Below are positions 1-7,731 of a stretch of DNA of 29,684 bases, piece after piece. The translations under genes were made by a program, and so were the position numbers. A model generated the notes under the pieces. The model was not told where the DNA came from. It did no database searches and saw only the letters and a program-made list of their open reading frames with translations. This DNA comes from JAKVCB01 sp963578605 (lineage in GTDB: Bacteria > Planctomycetota > Planctomycetia > Pirellulales > Lacipirellulaceae). How positions within the stretch are numbered: the stretch's first letter is position 1; each line of letters starts with the position of its first letter. The stretch spans positions 1 to 29,684 of the forward strand of contig CAUZEA010000074.1 in assembly GCA_963578605.1 (NCBI GenBank). Reading direction: 5' to 3'.

Positions 1-1188
1 AGCCTCACGTTTGGCAGCCTGTCAATTGTGCTCGTGAAGCACGTCCCACTCCCAAACTGGTACCTCCCCATGATTTTCCTGGTGACGACCGTTTTGCTAT
101 CGATGCATTTAGTGGCGGTCAATCTCGCTGCTGCGGCGCCTTTGGTTTGCGTGTGGCTTGGTTGGAGGCGGGACGATCTTTCCGGGAGAATTGGCCGTAA
201 TCTCGCTTGGATTGCGCTCTACGCGCTGCTGGCCGGCACTTTCTTGGGTTTTGCCCTGGGTGGGTTATATCGATTTGAGGAACCGCCAAATTACTGGAAT
301 ATGCTGGGGCGGTTTCCGGTCCGGGGTTATGTCGTAGTGCTGCTGGAACTGGTTTTTTCCCTGGTTTGCCTTTTCATCTATGCGTTAACCTGGGAGCGAC
401 TTAAGCGGCACCGGTTTGTCCACGCATTGTTCGCCTGCCTTGCTACCACCAATTTACTTTATCATTTTCCACCCTTGATGTCCGCGATGAGTCTTTTGGC
501 GGATCGTCCCGAGTTGATTCTTGAGGAGACCATTACTCGACCATTGCTTCGGCCTGTTTTGATGAGTCCCACGGTGATTTCCCTGAGTGTTCATTTCGCG
601 TTGGCGTCGCTGGCAGTGACCGGAGTCGCGCTGATGGTTCTGGGACTGCGATTCGGAGAACAGGGGAAGATGATCACGGCATTTGGTGGCCGAATTGCTC
701 TGGTCTCAACGTTGCTGCAACTGGTTGTTGGCGTATGGGTGATTATGGAGGTTCCCGCGGGTGTGCGAAATGGCATAATGGGCAACGATCCGCTGACCGC
801 TTTGATGTTTGGTGTGTCTCTGTTTGGCGTGTTCGGAGTGATGTTAACGCTGGCTGGCGTTTCCCTGGGACAGTGCAATGCTGCGGCGGTTCGTCGCACC
901 ACGCTACTCATGGGTATCGTCATTTTGTTGATGGTTGGCGTACTGGTGCGTGGGCGGCACCTGACCCAACGAGGGATCGTCAGGGATGAGGCTTTGGGGG
1001 CAAGAAGTGTGTTACCAGCAAGCGGAGAGTCCAGGCATTTGTTGAAATTAGGGGTGGCTTGGAGAGGTAAGTGTTTCCCCAAGCTGGTAGCGGCTGTGCC
1101 TGCCCGAGACCTTGCAACAGCTCTTGTAGACTCCCCAAAAAAACTGCTGCCACAGTACGGCAGCAGTTTTGCGGGTGGTTTTTTATAA
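1..1188 (+). CDS. Multi-pass membrane protein of unknown function, 5' end outside window
   Basis: The reading frame is open from the first base, with no stop upstream of the first possible start (GTG at 28), so the 5' end is probably cut by the window edge. From that GTG it runs 386 residues. About nine hydrophobic segments are visible, connected by short charged loops such as GWRRDD and WERLKRHRF. Histidines lie within or beside membrane segments (residues 27, 146 and 189 from the GTG), which would allow heme binding, but no family motif was recognised and this is only a suggestion. The last 75 or so residues, after the segment LLMGIVILLMVGVLV, are not membrane-like and use many AGG/AGA codons. 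They run through the terminator hairpin at 1140-1170, so the natural C-terminus may lie earlier, with a frameshift around 960. Coding status of the first 950 bases is fairly sure; function is unknown. Confidence 0.6.
   Translation, partial: SLTFGSLSIVLVKHVPLPNWYLPMIFLVTTVLLSMHLVAVNLAAAAPLVCVWLGWRRDDLSGRIGRNLAWIALYALLAGTFLGFALGGLYRFEEPPNYWNMLGRFPVRGYVVVLLELVFSLVCLFIYALTWERLKRHRFVHALFACLATTNLLYHFPPLMSAMSLLADRPELILEETITRPLLRPVLMSPTVISLSVHFALASLAVTGVALMVLGLRFGEQGKMITAFGGRIALVSTLLQLVVGVWVIMEVPAGVRNGIMGNDPLTALMFGVSLFGVFGVMLTLAGVSLGQCNAAAVRRTTLLMGIVILLMVGVLVRGRHLTQRGIVRDEALGARSVLPASGESRHLLKLGVAWRGKCFPKLVAAVPARDLATALVDSPKKLLPQYGSSFAGGFL
1140..1184. terminator. Bidirectional intrinsic terminator
   Basis: A perfect 12-bp stem (AAAACTGCTGCC at 1140-1151 with GGCAGCAGTTTT at 1159-1170) encloses a 7-base loop. 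On the minus strand the stem runs into seven consecutive T (complement of 1137-1143), a textbook terminator for the minus-strand genes ending at 1217. On the plus strand a T6 run follows at 1179-1184 after a short GC spacer, so it may also end the membrane-protein transcript, although that frame stops only at 1188. Confidence 0.85.
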
Positions 1189-1216
1189 TCGCTGCGGGCA
1201 ACGCGATGATCGATGG

Positions 1217-1642
1217 CTACTCTTCATCGCTATCTTTGGGTTCGACCTTCAGGTCTTCAAGGTTATCGGCGGCAGGCAACTTGCCGGCGGCGATGCGTTC
1301 TGCGTAGGTTTCGCTGTTTGGGTCTTTAGGATTGGAGGGCATGTCGCCAACCTTTTTGAGGGCAGCTGAGATCTTGTCGACGTCTTTCTTGTCTTTCTTT
1401 TTGTCCAGCAACTCAGAGAGTTGCATGCCGTACGGATTTCTATTTTTCTTCTTTTTCTTACCCTGGTGGCAAATAAAACACTTGACTTCGGTTTTGACCA
1501 TTTCGGCAAATTCCGCGTTACCGTGGTCATTAATGTATTCTGTAAAAAACACCTTTTGGAACTGGGGAAGAGCCGCGGCAGGGCGAACGAGCACAACGGT
1601 GGTAACTGCAACAACTGCAGTAAACATTTTCAAACAACGCAT
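1217..1642 (-). CDS. Secreted lysine-rich monoheme cytochrome c-like protein
   Basis: A 141-residue protein. The start at 1642 is chosen because GAGG lies six bases upstream of that ATG; the ATG at 1654 lacks a ribosome site, and the longer open frame to 1927 is not protein-like. It begins with a signal peptide (MRCLKMFTAVVAVTTVVLV, probable cleavage near RPAAA). One CxxCH heme site, CFICH, follows, directly continued by a basic run QGKKKKKNRNPYG and then a second lysine-rich stretch (LDKKKDKKDVDK). The C-terminus is acidic (KVEPKDSDEE). A single heme site plus signal peptide implies a periplasmic or secreted electron carrier or heme protein; the partner is unknown. It is the last gene before the terminator at 1140, downstream of the peptide transporter on the same strand with a gap of about 240 bases. 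Confidence 0.72.
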   Translation of the reverse strand: MRCLKMFTAVVAVTTVVLVRPAAALPQFQKVFFTEYINDHGNAEFAEMVKTEVKCFICHQGKKKKKNRNPYGMQLSELLDKKKDKKDVDKISAALKKVGDMPSNPKDPNSETYAERIAAGKLPAADNLEDLKVEPKDSDEE

Positions 1643-1755
1643 CAGAATCCTCATCAAGCGGGGTGAATCCAGATAAATCTTTCGTCCGGGCAGGTGTTCG
1701 CCTACACCCGAACTCGGTTTCGACCTTTTAGTAAACGTCCTCAAACGGCAGTTGT

Positions 1756-1774
1756 CAAGCGACCTGGTCGCTTG
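1756..1774. promoter_or_regulatory. 19-bp perfect palindrome upstream of cytochrome-like gene
   Basis: CAAGCGACC, one central T, then GGTCGCTTG form a perfect dyad of 9-bp arms. It lies about 115 bp upstream of the cytochrome-like gene start and about 110 bp after the transporter stop, within a non-coding gap. There is no T-run, so an operator or RNA processing hairpin is as likely as a terminator. Confidence 0.4.
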
Positions 1775-1881
1775 CTGTGGGTGTTTCCGGACCCGTGCGT
1801 TGCTGGCAGTGAGGGTTTTCAGGTTGTGTTTGGGTGCCGTCACAGCTAGGGACGGGAGCCGGTCATGGGCGGCTGTCATCC

Positions 1882-3318
1882 TCATTCTCCCTGGATGTAC
1901 TTCTGGCCTCGATAGAATTGCGACCAAACGACATAAGCGACTGCGGTCAGCAGCATGAGCACGGTAAAGAACCAGTAGTAGTTGGCACCCTCCAGCAGCG
2001 TATTTCCTTTTTTAGTCTCTGTGACAATGACTCGATTGACAAAAGCGGTGAAGATATTCCCCAGCGCGACCGAGAGCAAAAACAGCCCCATGATAAAGGA
2101 CTTCATTTTCTTGGGAGCTTGCGTATAGGAAAATTCAATCGCCGTAATCGAGATCATGATTTCGGCCGCAGTGATGACGACGTAGGCCAGGATTTGCCAG
2201 CCGATGTAGGGTTGCTCTCCATGGTCAAGACGCCATTCAATCCAGCCGGTCAGCATGAAGGAAGGGACAGTCACAAACAGCCCGATGCCAATTTTTCGCA
2301 ATGGGGTGACTTTGAAAAAGCGGCCCATTAACGGGTAGACGAGGTAGGTAAATATCGGAATGAAGAGCATCACCAGAATTGGGTTGATCGCCTGAATTTG
2401 CGAGGGTAGTACCTCCCATCTCCACTGCTGACCAAACGATTCAAAATCGTAAAGGAGGCGATTCATCTCTTTTGCCTGATGAATCCAGGCCGACTGGGTT
2501 TGATCAAACAGGCACCAGAACATGGCAATCAGCAGGTAGAGCGGAATCAGGTTCCCAATGGCCTGCAAACCGTCGGGACTGAAAGTTTCCGAGAAGAATT
2601 TTTTGCCACCCGGTGGAATATGGACGAACTTGTTTCGGCCCATCCAGAAAACGAAGGTTGCGAGTCCCATCAAAATGCCTGGAACTGCGAAAGCAACCCC
2701 GGGCCCGTACCGCTTGAGGAGTTCAGGAATCAGCAAGGTCGAGGCGGCGGATCCGAGATTGATTGAAAAGTAGAACCAACCAAAAACTCGGGAGAGCAGG
2801 TGGGAATTCTGGGAACTGAACTGATCGCCCACGTGCGCAGAAACGCATGGCTTGATTCCGCCCGAGCCAATTGCGATCAGGCACAAGGCAATAAAGAGAG
2901 CCGTTCTTGGTTCGATTCCGGTGGTTTGCGGGAAATCGACCACCGCCATCATGGCATGGCCGGCACAGTAGATGAGCGATACCAACAGGATGGTCCGGTA
3001 TTTTCCAAACAACCAGTCGGCGAAGACGGCACCCATGATCGGGAAGAAGTAGACTGCAGCGACGAATGTATGTTGCCACTCGTTAGCGGTGTGCTCATCC
3101 ATGGGGGCGAGTTGCCCCGACATATCGAGCAGATATTCGGTCATGAACACGGCCAGAATGGCCCGCATTCCGTAGAAGCTGAATCGCTCGGCGACTTCGT
3201 TGCCGATGATGTAGGGAATGCCACCGGGTATGCTTTTCGAGTTTGGCGGCGTCGTTAAATAGCCACCCTGGCGGCGGCGACCAGCATTTTGAGGCTGGGA
3301 GTTTGGCGAATCGGCCAT
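1882..3318 (-). CDS. POT/PTR2-family proton-coupled oligopeptide transporter
   Basis: A 478-residue inner-membrane protein of the POT family, which imports di- and tripeptides with protons. The family signature near the N-terminus is clear: EVAERFSFYGMRAIL contains the conserved ExxERF motif and is followed by the first helices. The second signature FYFSINLGSAAS is also present. About 12-14 hydrophobic segments are visible, and the length is normal for bacterial members. ATG at 3318 is preferred over an in-frame TTG at 3348; AAGGG lies about 12 bases upstream. The N-terminus before the first helix is hydrophilic and Arg/Gln-rich. It lies 78 bases downstream of the kinase gene on the same strand and may be cotranscribed with it. 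Family assignment is firm; the substrate is not known. Confidence 0.92.
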   Translation of the reverse strand: MADSPNSQPQNAGRRRQGGYLTTPPNSKSIPGGIPYIIGNEVAERFSFYGMRAILAVFMTEYLLDMSGQLAPMDEHTANEWQHTFVAAVYFFPIMGAVFADWLFGKYRTILLVSLIYCAGHAMMAVVDFPQTTGIEPRTALFIALCLIAIGSGGIKPCVSAHVGDQFSSQNSHLLSRVFGWFYFSINLGSAASTLLIPELLKRYGPGVAFAVPGILMGLATFVFWMGRNKFVHIPPGGKKFFSETFSPDGLQAIGNLIPLYLLIAMFWCLFDQTQSAWIHQAKEMNRLLYDFESFGQQWRWEVLPSQIQAINPILVMLFIPIFTYLVYPLMGRFFKVTPLRKIGIGLFVTVPSFMLTGWIEWRLDHGEQPYIGWQILAYVVITAAEIMISITAIEFSYTQAPKKMKSFIMGLFLLSVALGNIFTAFVNRVIVTETKKGNTLLEGANYYWFFTVLMLLTAVAYVVWSQFYRGQKYIQGE

Positions 3319-3396
3319 CGTAACTTGGACCCTTGGAGAATTCCGCAAAGGTTGCTGCAGGGTCGGCTAGTTTAGCCGATGTGAGGTGTTGCGGCA

Positions 3397-4881
3397 CTAC
3401 GAGCCTGAAGCGGGAGGGGCGCCCTCTGCCGGGGTGAGCGGGGGGGCGACCGATTGGGGTGGACCCGGTGAGAAAGAGGAGGGATGCGTCGGTTCAACCG
3501 GTACCGTGTCGGGGGGGAGAGGACCTTGGATAGTTTTTGCCGGCATTCCAGGAGGAGGTCCGGTGGGTGGGCTTTCCGTGCCTGGTGGGCCACTTGTCGT
3601 GGGTGAACTGGTTACGGGTGACTGGATGGGGAATTCTGGTGTGCCGTCATCCAGTGGTGACAGGCCGTTCTCCGGCGGCCGCTGCCAGCCTGTGGGTTGG
3701 TTGCCCGGGCTGAGCAGCAGTTCAATGCCGACAACGGTCCCCAACAGCAATGCCAGGGGCACGGCCCACGGCAGGTGGCGGCGCCACGGTTTGTTGCGAG
3801 GCATGCCGCCGGGCCACGATGTGGGCACCATAACCGGTGCGTGACGGATTCCTAATTCTTCAGCGATCTGAATGAGGGCAACCAGTAATTCGGGAGGGTT
3901 TTGAAAACGGTCTTCAGGGCGTTTTGACAACATGATTTCCACGACCTCGACAACCGCCGGGGAAATATCTTCGCGAAAATGTTGCAGCGAGGGTGGGTTG
4001 ACCCCTTGATGTTGCAAGAGTTTTTGCAGTGCGGTTCCACCGGAGAAAGGGGGGTGGCCAGTGAGCAGAAAAAAGAGCGTGCAGCCCAACGAGTAGATGT
4101 CGCTGCGGGTGTCGGCATCTTTGGGATTGCGGGCCTGTTCCGGAGCGATGTAGTCAAACGTGCCGATGGTCATTCCGCTGGCCGTCAATTCATGATTGGT
4201 TTGATCCATATGGTCAAGGCGAGCCAATCCCATGTCAACCAGCTTTGCCTGCCCGTCGAGGGTGATCAAAATGTTCGACGGCTTGATGTCGCGATGCACC
4301 ACGTCACGTTGCCAGGCATGGGCGAGAGCGTCTGTAATCTGTAGCGTGTAGTCGAGGGCTTGACTCAAGGGGAGCGGACCTGCCGACCGTACCGTGTCAC
4401 GCAGGTTTGCGCCGTCGATATATTCGAAGACGATGAACGGAACTCCTTGGTCTTCGCCAACGGAGTGGACGCGGGCAATATGCGGATGATCGAGTCGGGC
4501 TGCCGATTGGGCCTCGACTTGAAATCGGTGGACCAATTCAGTATTGCCAGCCTCGGCGGTCGAGAGCACCTTGACGGCGACGTTGCGGTTCAACTTGGTG
4601 TCTCTGGCCCGAAAGACGGCACCCATGCCACCTCCACCCACGAATTCTTCCAGCCAGTAGTCACCCAACTTTTGTCCGACCAATACCTGGCCGAGTTCGT
4701 GAGGACGCAAGCCTGTCGGCAGCAGTAGCCCGGGGATGGGCGTATTGCTGGAGATGACGGTCTTTTCGGTCTCCTCCACGGCTGGCAGCCGGGAATGGCC
4801 GTGAGCCGACGAGTCTTGAAGAGAATCCATGGTTCCCACGGGGTCGAGGGTGTCTGCTGCCCGAAAATGCGGTGGAGTCAT
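3397..4881 (-). CDS. Membrane-anchored Hanks-type serine/threonine protein kinase
   Basis: A 494-residue PknB-type kinase. Using ATG at 4881, the kinase domain spans about residues 75-350, with the glycine loop GGGGMG at 82-87, ATP lysine in VAVKV (K104), catalytic HRDIKPSN (186-193), DMG instead of DFG (206-208), and APEQ (246-249). One transmembrane helix follows at about 370-391 (PWAVPLALLLGTVVGIELLL). The last 100 residues are rich in Pro, Ser, Thr and Gly and would be extracytoplasmic, without a recognised sensor domain. The start was chosen because its ATG overlaps the icd stop as ATGA, implying translational coupling; ATG at 4830 and 4920 are alternatives. Substrate unknown; its tight link to icd is notable. 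All catalytic residues are present, so it should be active. Confidence 0.93.
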   Translation of the reverse strand: MTPPHFRAADTLDPVGTMDSLQDSSAHGHSRLPAVEETEKTVISSNTPIPGLLLPTGLRPHELGQVLVGQKLGDYWLEEFVGGGGMGAVFRARDTKLNRNVAVKVLSTAEAGNTELVHRFQVEAQSAARLDHPHIARVHSVGEDQGVPFIVFEYIDGANLRDTVRSAGPLPLSQALDYTLQITDALAHAWQRDVVHRDIKPSNILITLDGQAKLVDMGLARLDHMDQTNHELTASGMTIGTFDYIAPEQARNPKDADTRSDIYSLGCTLFFLLTGHPPFSGGTALQKLLQHQGVNPPSLQHFREDISPAVVEVVEIMLSKRPEDRFQNPPELLVALIQIAEELGIRHAPVMVPTSWPGGMPRNKPWRRHLPWAVPLALLLGTVVGIELLLSPGNQPTGWQRPPENGLSPLDDGTPEFPIQSPVTSSPTTSGPPGTESPPTGPPPGMPAKTIQGPLPPDTVPVEPTHPSSFSPGPPQSVAPPLTPAEGAPPASGS

Positions 4882-6125
4882 TCCATGTGTTGGATAATCG
4901 CTGCGCCGAACTCGCTGCATTTAACCAGCTTCGCCCCATCCATCACGCGCTCGAAATCGTAGGTGACGGTCTTCGCCTCAATGGCGCCGTTGAGTCCAGT
5001 AGTGATGAGATCGGCAGCTTCGGACCAATCAAGATGACGCAGCATCATCGCTCCGGAAAGAATCACGGAGCCCGGGTTGACTTTGTCCTGGCCAGCGTAT
5101 TTGGGCGCGGTGCCATGGGTGGCCTCAAAGATGGCATGCCCGGTTTCGTAGTTGATATTCCCTCCAGGGGCAATTCCGATCCCGCCTACACAGGCCGCCA
5201 ACGCGTCGCTAATGTAATCGCCATTGAGGTTCAGTGTGGCAATGACATCGTACTCGACGGGTCTGGTAAGGATTTGTTGCAGCATCGCATCGGCAATGAC
5301 ATCCTTGATGACAATCAGCTTGCCTGTCCTGGGTGACAGGAATTGGTGCCAGGGCCCGCCATCAATAGGTTCAGCACCAAATTCCTCCGCTGCACACTGA
5401 TAGCCCCAGTCGCGAAAAGCACCTTCGGTGAATTTCATGATATTGCCTTTGTGGACCAGGGTTACCGACGACTGATTATTCTCGATTGCGTATCGGATCG
5501 CCGATCTGACCAGTCGCTGTGTGCCTTCTTGACTTACCGGCTTGATGCCAAATCCTGCCGTAGCTGGAAAGCGGATTTTCTTCCATCGCTCTGGAAAGGC
5601 TTCGGAACAGAGTTGCTTGAAGCGGTTGCAGTCCTCGGTCCCATGCTCAAACTCAATGCCGGCGTAAATGTCCTCGCTGTTTTCCCGAAAGATGACCATG
5701 TTCGTCAGTTCCGGTTGCCGGATTGGAGTAGGGACTCCCTGGAAATATTGGATGGGCCGCAAGCAAACGTAAAGGTCGAGAATTTGCCGCAGCGCGACGT
5801 TCAGGCTACGAATTCCACCCCCGACGGGAGTCGTGAGCGGGCCCTTGATACCGACCAGGTACTCGCGAAAAGCTGCTAGCGTTTCTTCGGGCAGCCAGTT
5901 GCCGGTTGCATCAAACGCTTTCTGACCTGCCAATACTTCCTTCCAGGCAATCCTTCTTTCGCCCCCATAGGCCTTCTCGATCGCGGCATCAAAAACAGCG
6001 TGGCTGGCCCGCCAAATGTCCGGTCCGGTCCCGTCGCCTTCGATAAACGGGATGATTGGCTCGTTGGGGACGACGAGGCCGCCAGATTGCGTTTGGATCG
6101 GCTGACCAGTAAGAACTTGGCTCAT
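4878..6125 (-). CDS. icd: NADP-dependent isocitrate dehydrogenase
   Basis: A 415-residue cytosolic TCA-cycle enzyme converting isocitrate to 2-oxoglutarate and CO2 with NADP. The sequence is closely similar throughout to the E. coli-type dimeric enzyme as I recall it: IEGDGTGPDIW near the N-terminus, the substrate loop GGGIRSLNVALRQ with the conserved serine (residue 107), FRENSEDIYAGIE, VTLVHKGNIMKFTEGAF, and the C-terminal region ATHGTAPKYAGQDKVNPGS and KCSEFGAAII. Length matches the family (about 416). ATG at 6125 is preceded by an A-rich GAAAGA. The stop codon overlaps the kinase start by 4 bases. The serine is the residue phosphorylated by AceK in enterobacteria. Confidence 0.98.
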   Translation of the reverse strand: MSQVLTGQPIQTQSGGLVVPNEPIIPFIEGDGTGPDIWRASHAVFDAAIEKAYGGERRIAWKEVLAGQKAFDATGNWLPEETLAAFREYLVGIKGPLTTPVGGGIRSLNVALRQILDLYVCLRPIQYFQGVPTPIRQPELTNMVIFRENSEDIYAGIEFEHGTEDCNRFKQLCSEAFPERWKKIRFPATAGFGIKPVSQEGTQRLVRSAIRYAIENNQSSVTLVHKGNIMKFTEGAFRDWGYQCAAEEFGAEPIDGGPWHQFLSPRTGKLIVIKDVIADAMLQQILTRPVEYDVIATLNLNGDYISDALAACVGGIGIAPGGNINYETGHAIFEATHGTAPKYAGQDKVNPGSVILSGAMMLRHLDWSEAADLITTGLNGAIEAKTVTYDFERVMDGAKLVKCSEFGAAIIQHME

Positions 6126-6145
6126 GTTTTATCTTTCGTTTGGAT

Positions 6146-6409
6146 TTAATTTCTCTTGACTGAGGCACTCGGGGTGGGTGGCTTGTAGCCGGGCGGGGTC
6201 GTGGTGGACTCGACTGGCCGTACGTCGATTTTCGGTTTTCGGACGTTGGGGGTCAATGAGTCGATTGGAGGCGGAGCAAAATCGGCCACAGTTTTCTGGA
6301 CATATCGGTACCAAGATTGATTTTTGTAGGACGTACCGGTTAATTGGCCTTCCCGCGGGAGCAATATTTTTGGTAATTCGGACAGGACACTCCAGCAAAT
6401 GGGAAAAGC
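6146..6409 (-). CDS. Small hypothetical protein, Pro-rich C-terminus
   Basis: A frame of 87 residues from ATG 6409 (open further up to 6532) ending 20 bases before icd on the same strand. The part beginning GQLTGTSYKNQSWYRYVQK and ending in PPGYKPPTPSASVKRN has protein-like composition and codon choice, whereas the N-terminal extension is cysteine- and arginine-rich and less convincing. No ribosome site supports any start and no family was recognised. It could be a genuine leader gene of the icd operon, a remnant, or chance. Confidence 0.35.
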   Translation of the reverse strand, partial: AFPICWSVLSELPKILLPREGQLTGTSYKNQSWYRYVQKTVADFAPPPIDSLTPNVRKPKIDVRPVESTTTPPGYKPPTPSASVKRN

Positions 6410-6516
6410 CATACTGCCCACAAAGCAGGCACGCCGAGAGGGCCTGCGATACAGGCAGTGGGTGCCCGATATTAGGCAGCCAGCTGGAGTGGCCCTAACT
6501 GCAAGCAGTGCAAGGA

Positions 6517-6541
6517 TATCGGTTAATGTCATTGACCGATA
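6517..6541. promoter_or_regulatory. 25-bp near-perfect dyad, probable operator
   Basis: TATCGGTTAATG (6517-6528), a central T, and CATTGACCGATA (6530-6541) form 12-bp arms with a single mismatch (a G/T wobble in RNA terms). It sits in the divergent gap between the icd group (minus) and the ribbon-helix-helix gene (plus, start at 6620). Its symmetry and location suit a dimeric transcription factor; autoregulation by the neighbouring protein is possible. Confidence 0.5.
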
Positions 6542-6619
6542 GAAAGAATGGACTGTTCAGTGACGCCAGAGGTGGTGTTACGTCCTCCCGAACACACACG
6601 ACTGGAAGGAGACAAAGCC

Positions 6620-7138
6620 GTGCTAACCCAACCGACGGAAAAGTTTCAAAGCGTTCTTGAGCGGGCCCGACTGCTGTACCAGCAAGACCCCGACTGGGTG
6701 ACCTTTTTTAGGGAACTCCTGGGGGTGGAAGGCTTGGTCCGCCAGACATTCCCCAGCCTGGAAGAATTAATCACCTTCGAAAAAAGTTTGGAGTACGACC
6801 AGATTCAGCAATGGATCGTCAAGCTTCGCGGGAAGCGGACTGCGGCTGATACGGAGTCGGAGCCAACCCGGGTGATTACGGTTCGGCTCCCCCGCAGTAT
6901 GCACGAATACTTGAAAACCGAGGCACACGACCTCCATACCAGCATGAATAAGCTCTGCATCTCCAAATTGTTGCAGGTGATTGAGCAGGACAAGATCCCG
7001 AGCGAACGTGCTGCTCCACCAACCCGTCGCCCGCAGCCTGTAGCATCGGCTCCGGCTCCGGTACCGCAACCGTTGGGGCAGGGTTCGCTTCGTAGTAGTT
7101 CCCTGGGAAATGGTTCGTTTAACCCATCCTCGTTCTAA
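6620..7138 (+). CDS. Ribbon-helix-helix (Arc/HicB-like) domain protein
   Basis: A 172-residue protein. GTG at 6620 was chosen because AAGGAG (6606-6611) stands eight bases before it; an in-frame ATG at 6548 has no proper spacing. The N-terminal half is helical, with QQDPDWVTFFRELLG and an aromatic FPSLEELITFE segment. At about residues 84-120 the stretch TRVITVRLPRSMHEYLK followed by LHTSMNKLCISKLL has the form of a ribbon-helix-helix DNA-binding domain: a short basic beta strand (VITVRLP) then two helices. The C-terminal 40 residues are Pro/Ala- then Ser/Gly-rich and likely disordered. It may be a transcription regulator or antitoxin-like protein; no adjacent toxin gene is visible. A 25-bp dyad lies upstream. 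The family call is from motif shape only. Confidence 0.75.
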   Translation: MLTQPTEKFQSVLERARLLYQQDPDWVTFFRELLGVEGLVRQTFPSLEELITFEKSLEYDQIQQWIVKLRGKRTAADTESEPTRVITVRLPRSMHEYLKTEAHDLHTSMNKLCISKLLQVIEQDKIPSERAAPPTRRPQPVASAPAPVPQPLGQGSLRSSSLGNGSFNPSSF

Positions 7139-7143
7139 GTTAA

Positions 7144-7202
7144 GCTAGCAGCTGGTGAGCCCAGCCGTCCCTGGCAGGGGTGGCTGGGGCTCGCCGGCTA
7201 GC
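7144..7202. terminator. Large hairpin between convergent 3' ends
   Basis: Arms 7144-7166 and 7182-7202 start and end with GCTAGC and pair through AGCC/GGCT with small bulges, around a 15-base loop. It lies just after the ribbon-helix-helix gene stop (7138) and just beyond the 3' end of RNase P RNA (about 7208 on the minus strand). There is no T-run, so it is an atypical terminator or processing/stability element for either transcript. Confidence 0.5.
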
Positions 7203-7207
7203 GCTGA

Positions 7208-7648
7208 GAACTCCTCGGAGAGAATCGATAAGCCGGGTTCTGTCCTGCGCGAGGCCCCGCAGGGCCAGCACGCGGTGGCGAACATTCCTCTACGGCGACG
7301 GTTGCCCGTCACCTCTAGCGGCCTACCCGGGAGTCGTGGCGAGCCGGACCAGCTCATGCTCCCTGTTTGGCCTTGCACCGGGTGGGGTTTACCGAGCCAG
7401 GCGAGTCACCCCGCCTGCGGTGCGCTCTTACCGCACCTTTTCACCCTTACCGGGGGAGCCGAGTCCCACAGACGCAGGCGAACCTGCGTAGAACTCGACT
7501 CCCCGTAGGCGGTATCTTTTCTGTGGCACTTTCCCTGACCTCATGGTCGGTGGGCGTTACCCACCACCCTGTCCTTTGGTGCCCGGACTTTCCTCTCGCT
7601 TTGCCATCAGGCAAAGCGGGCGTTCACCCAATTCTCTCCGAGGAGTCC
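7208..7648 (-). ncRNA. rnpB: RNase P RNA, bacterial type A-like
   Basis: The catalytic RNA of RNase P, which trims tRNA 5' leaders. On the minus strand the conserved core near the 5' end reads GAGGAAAGTCCGGGC (complement of about 7582-7596), and the 3' part has ACAGAACCCGGCTTA (complement of about 7229-7243), both hallmarks of bacterial RNase P RNA. The terminal helix P1 is visible: 7631-7648 pairs with 7208-7225 over 18 positions with a single G-U pair, setting both ends. At about 441 nt it is slightly longer than usual. A TAGAAT -10 element sits at 7653-7658, five bases before the deduced 5' end. No protein reading in this interval is convincing. Confidence 0.95.
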
Positions 7649-7652
7649 GTCC

Positions 7653-7658
7653 ATTCTA
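7653..7658 (-). promoter_or_regulatory. Probable -10 box of rnpB
   Basis: The minus-strand hexamer TAGAAT ends about five bases before the first base of RNase P helix P1, the expected distance to a transcription start. Upstream there is only a poor -35 candidate (TTTACA, spacer too short). Confidence 0.45.
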
Positions 7659-7731
7659 CGCGAGGATTGTCTGTAAAGACATGCCGTAGAGACATGCTGC
7701 GGGGCGTGGCTCGTCGGCTGAAGGAGACGAG

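Noticed and set aside
1643..1927. N-terminal extension of the cytochrome-like gene
   Set aside because: It would put the signal peptide in the middle of the protein; a ribosome site precedes ATG 1642.
6620..7138. Antitoxin of a toxin-antitoxin pair
   Set aside because: The ribbon-helix-helix domain would fit, but no small toxin-like gene lies next to it; the neighbours are RNase P RNA and the icd group.
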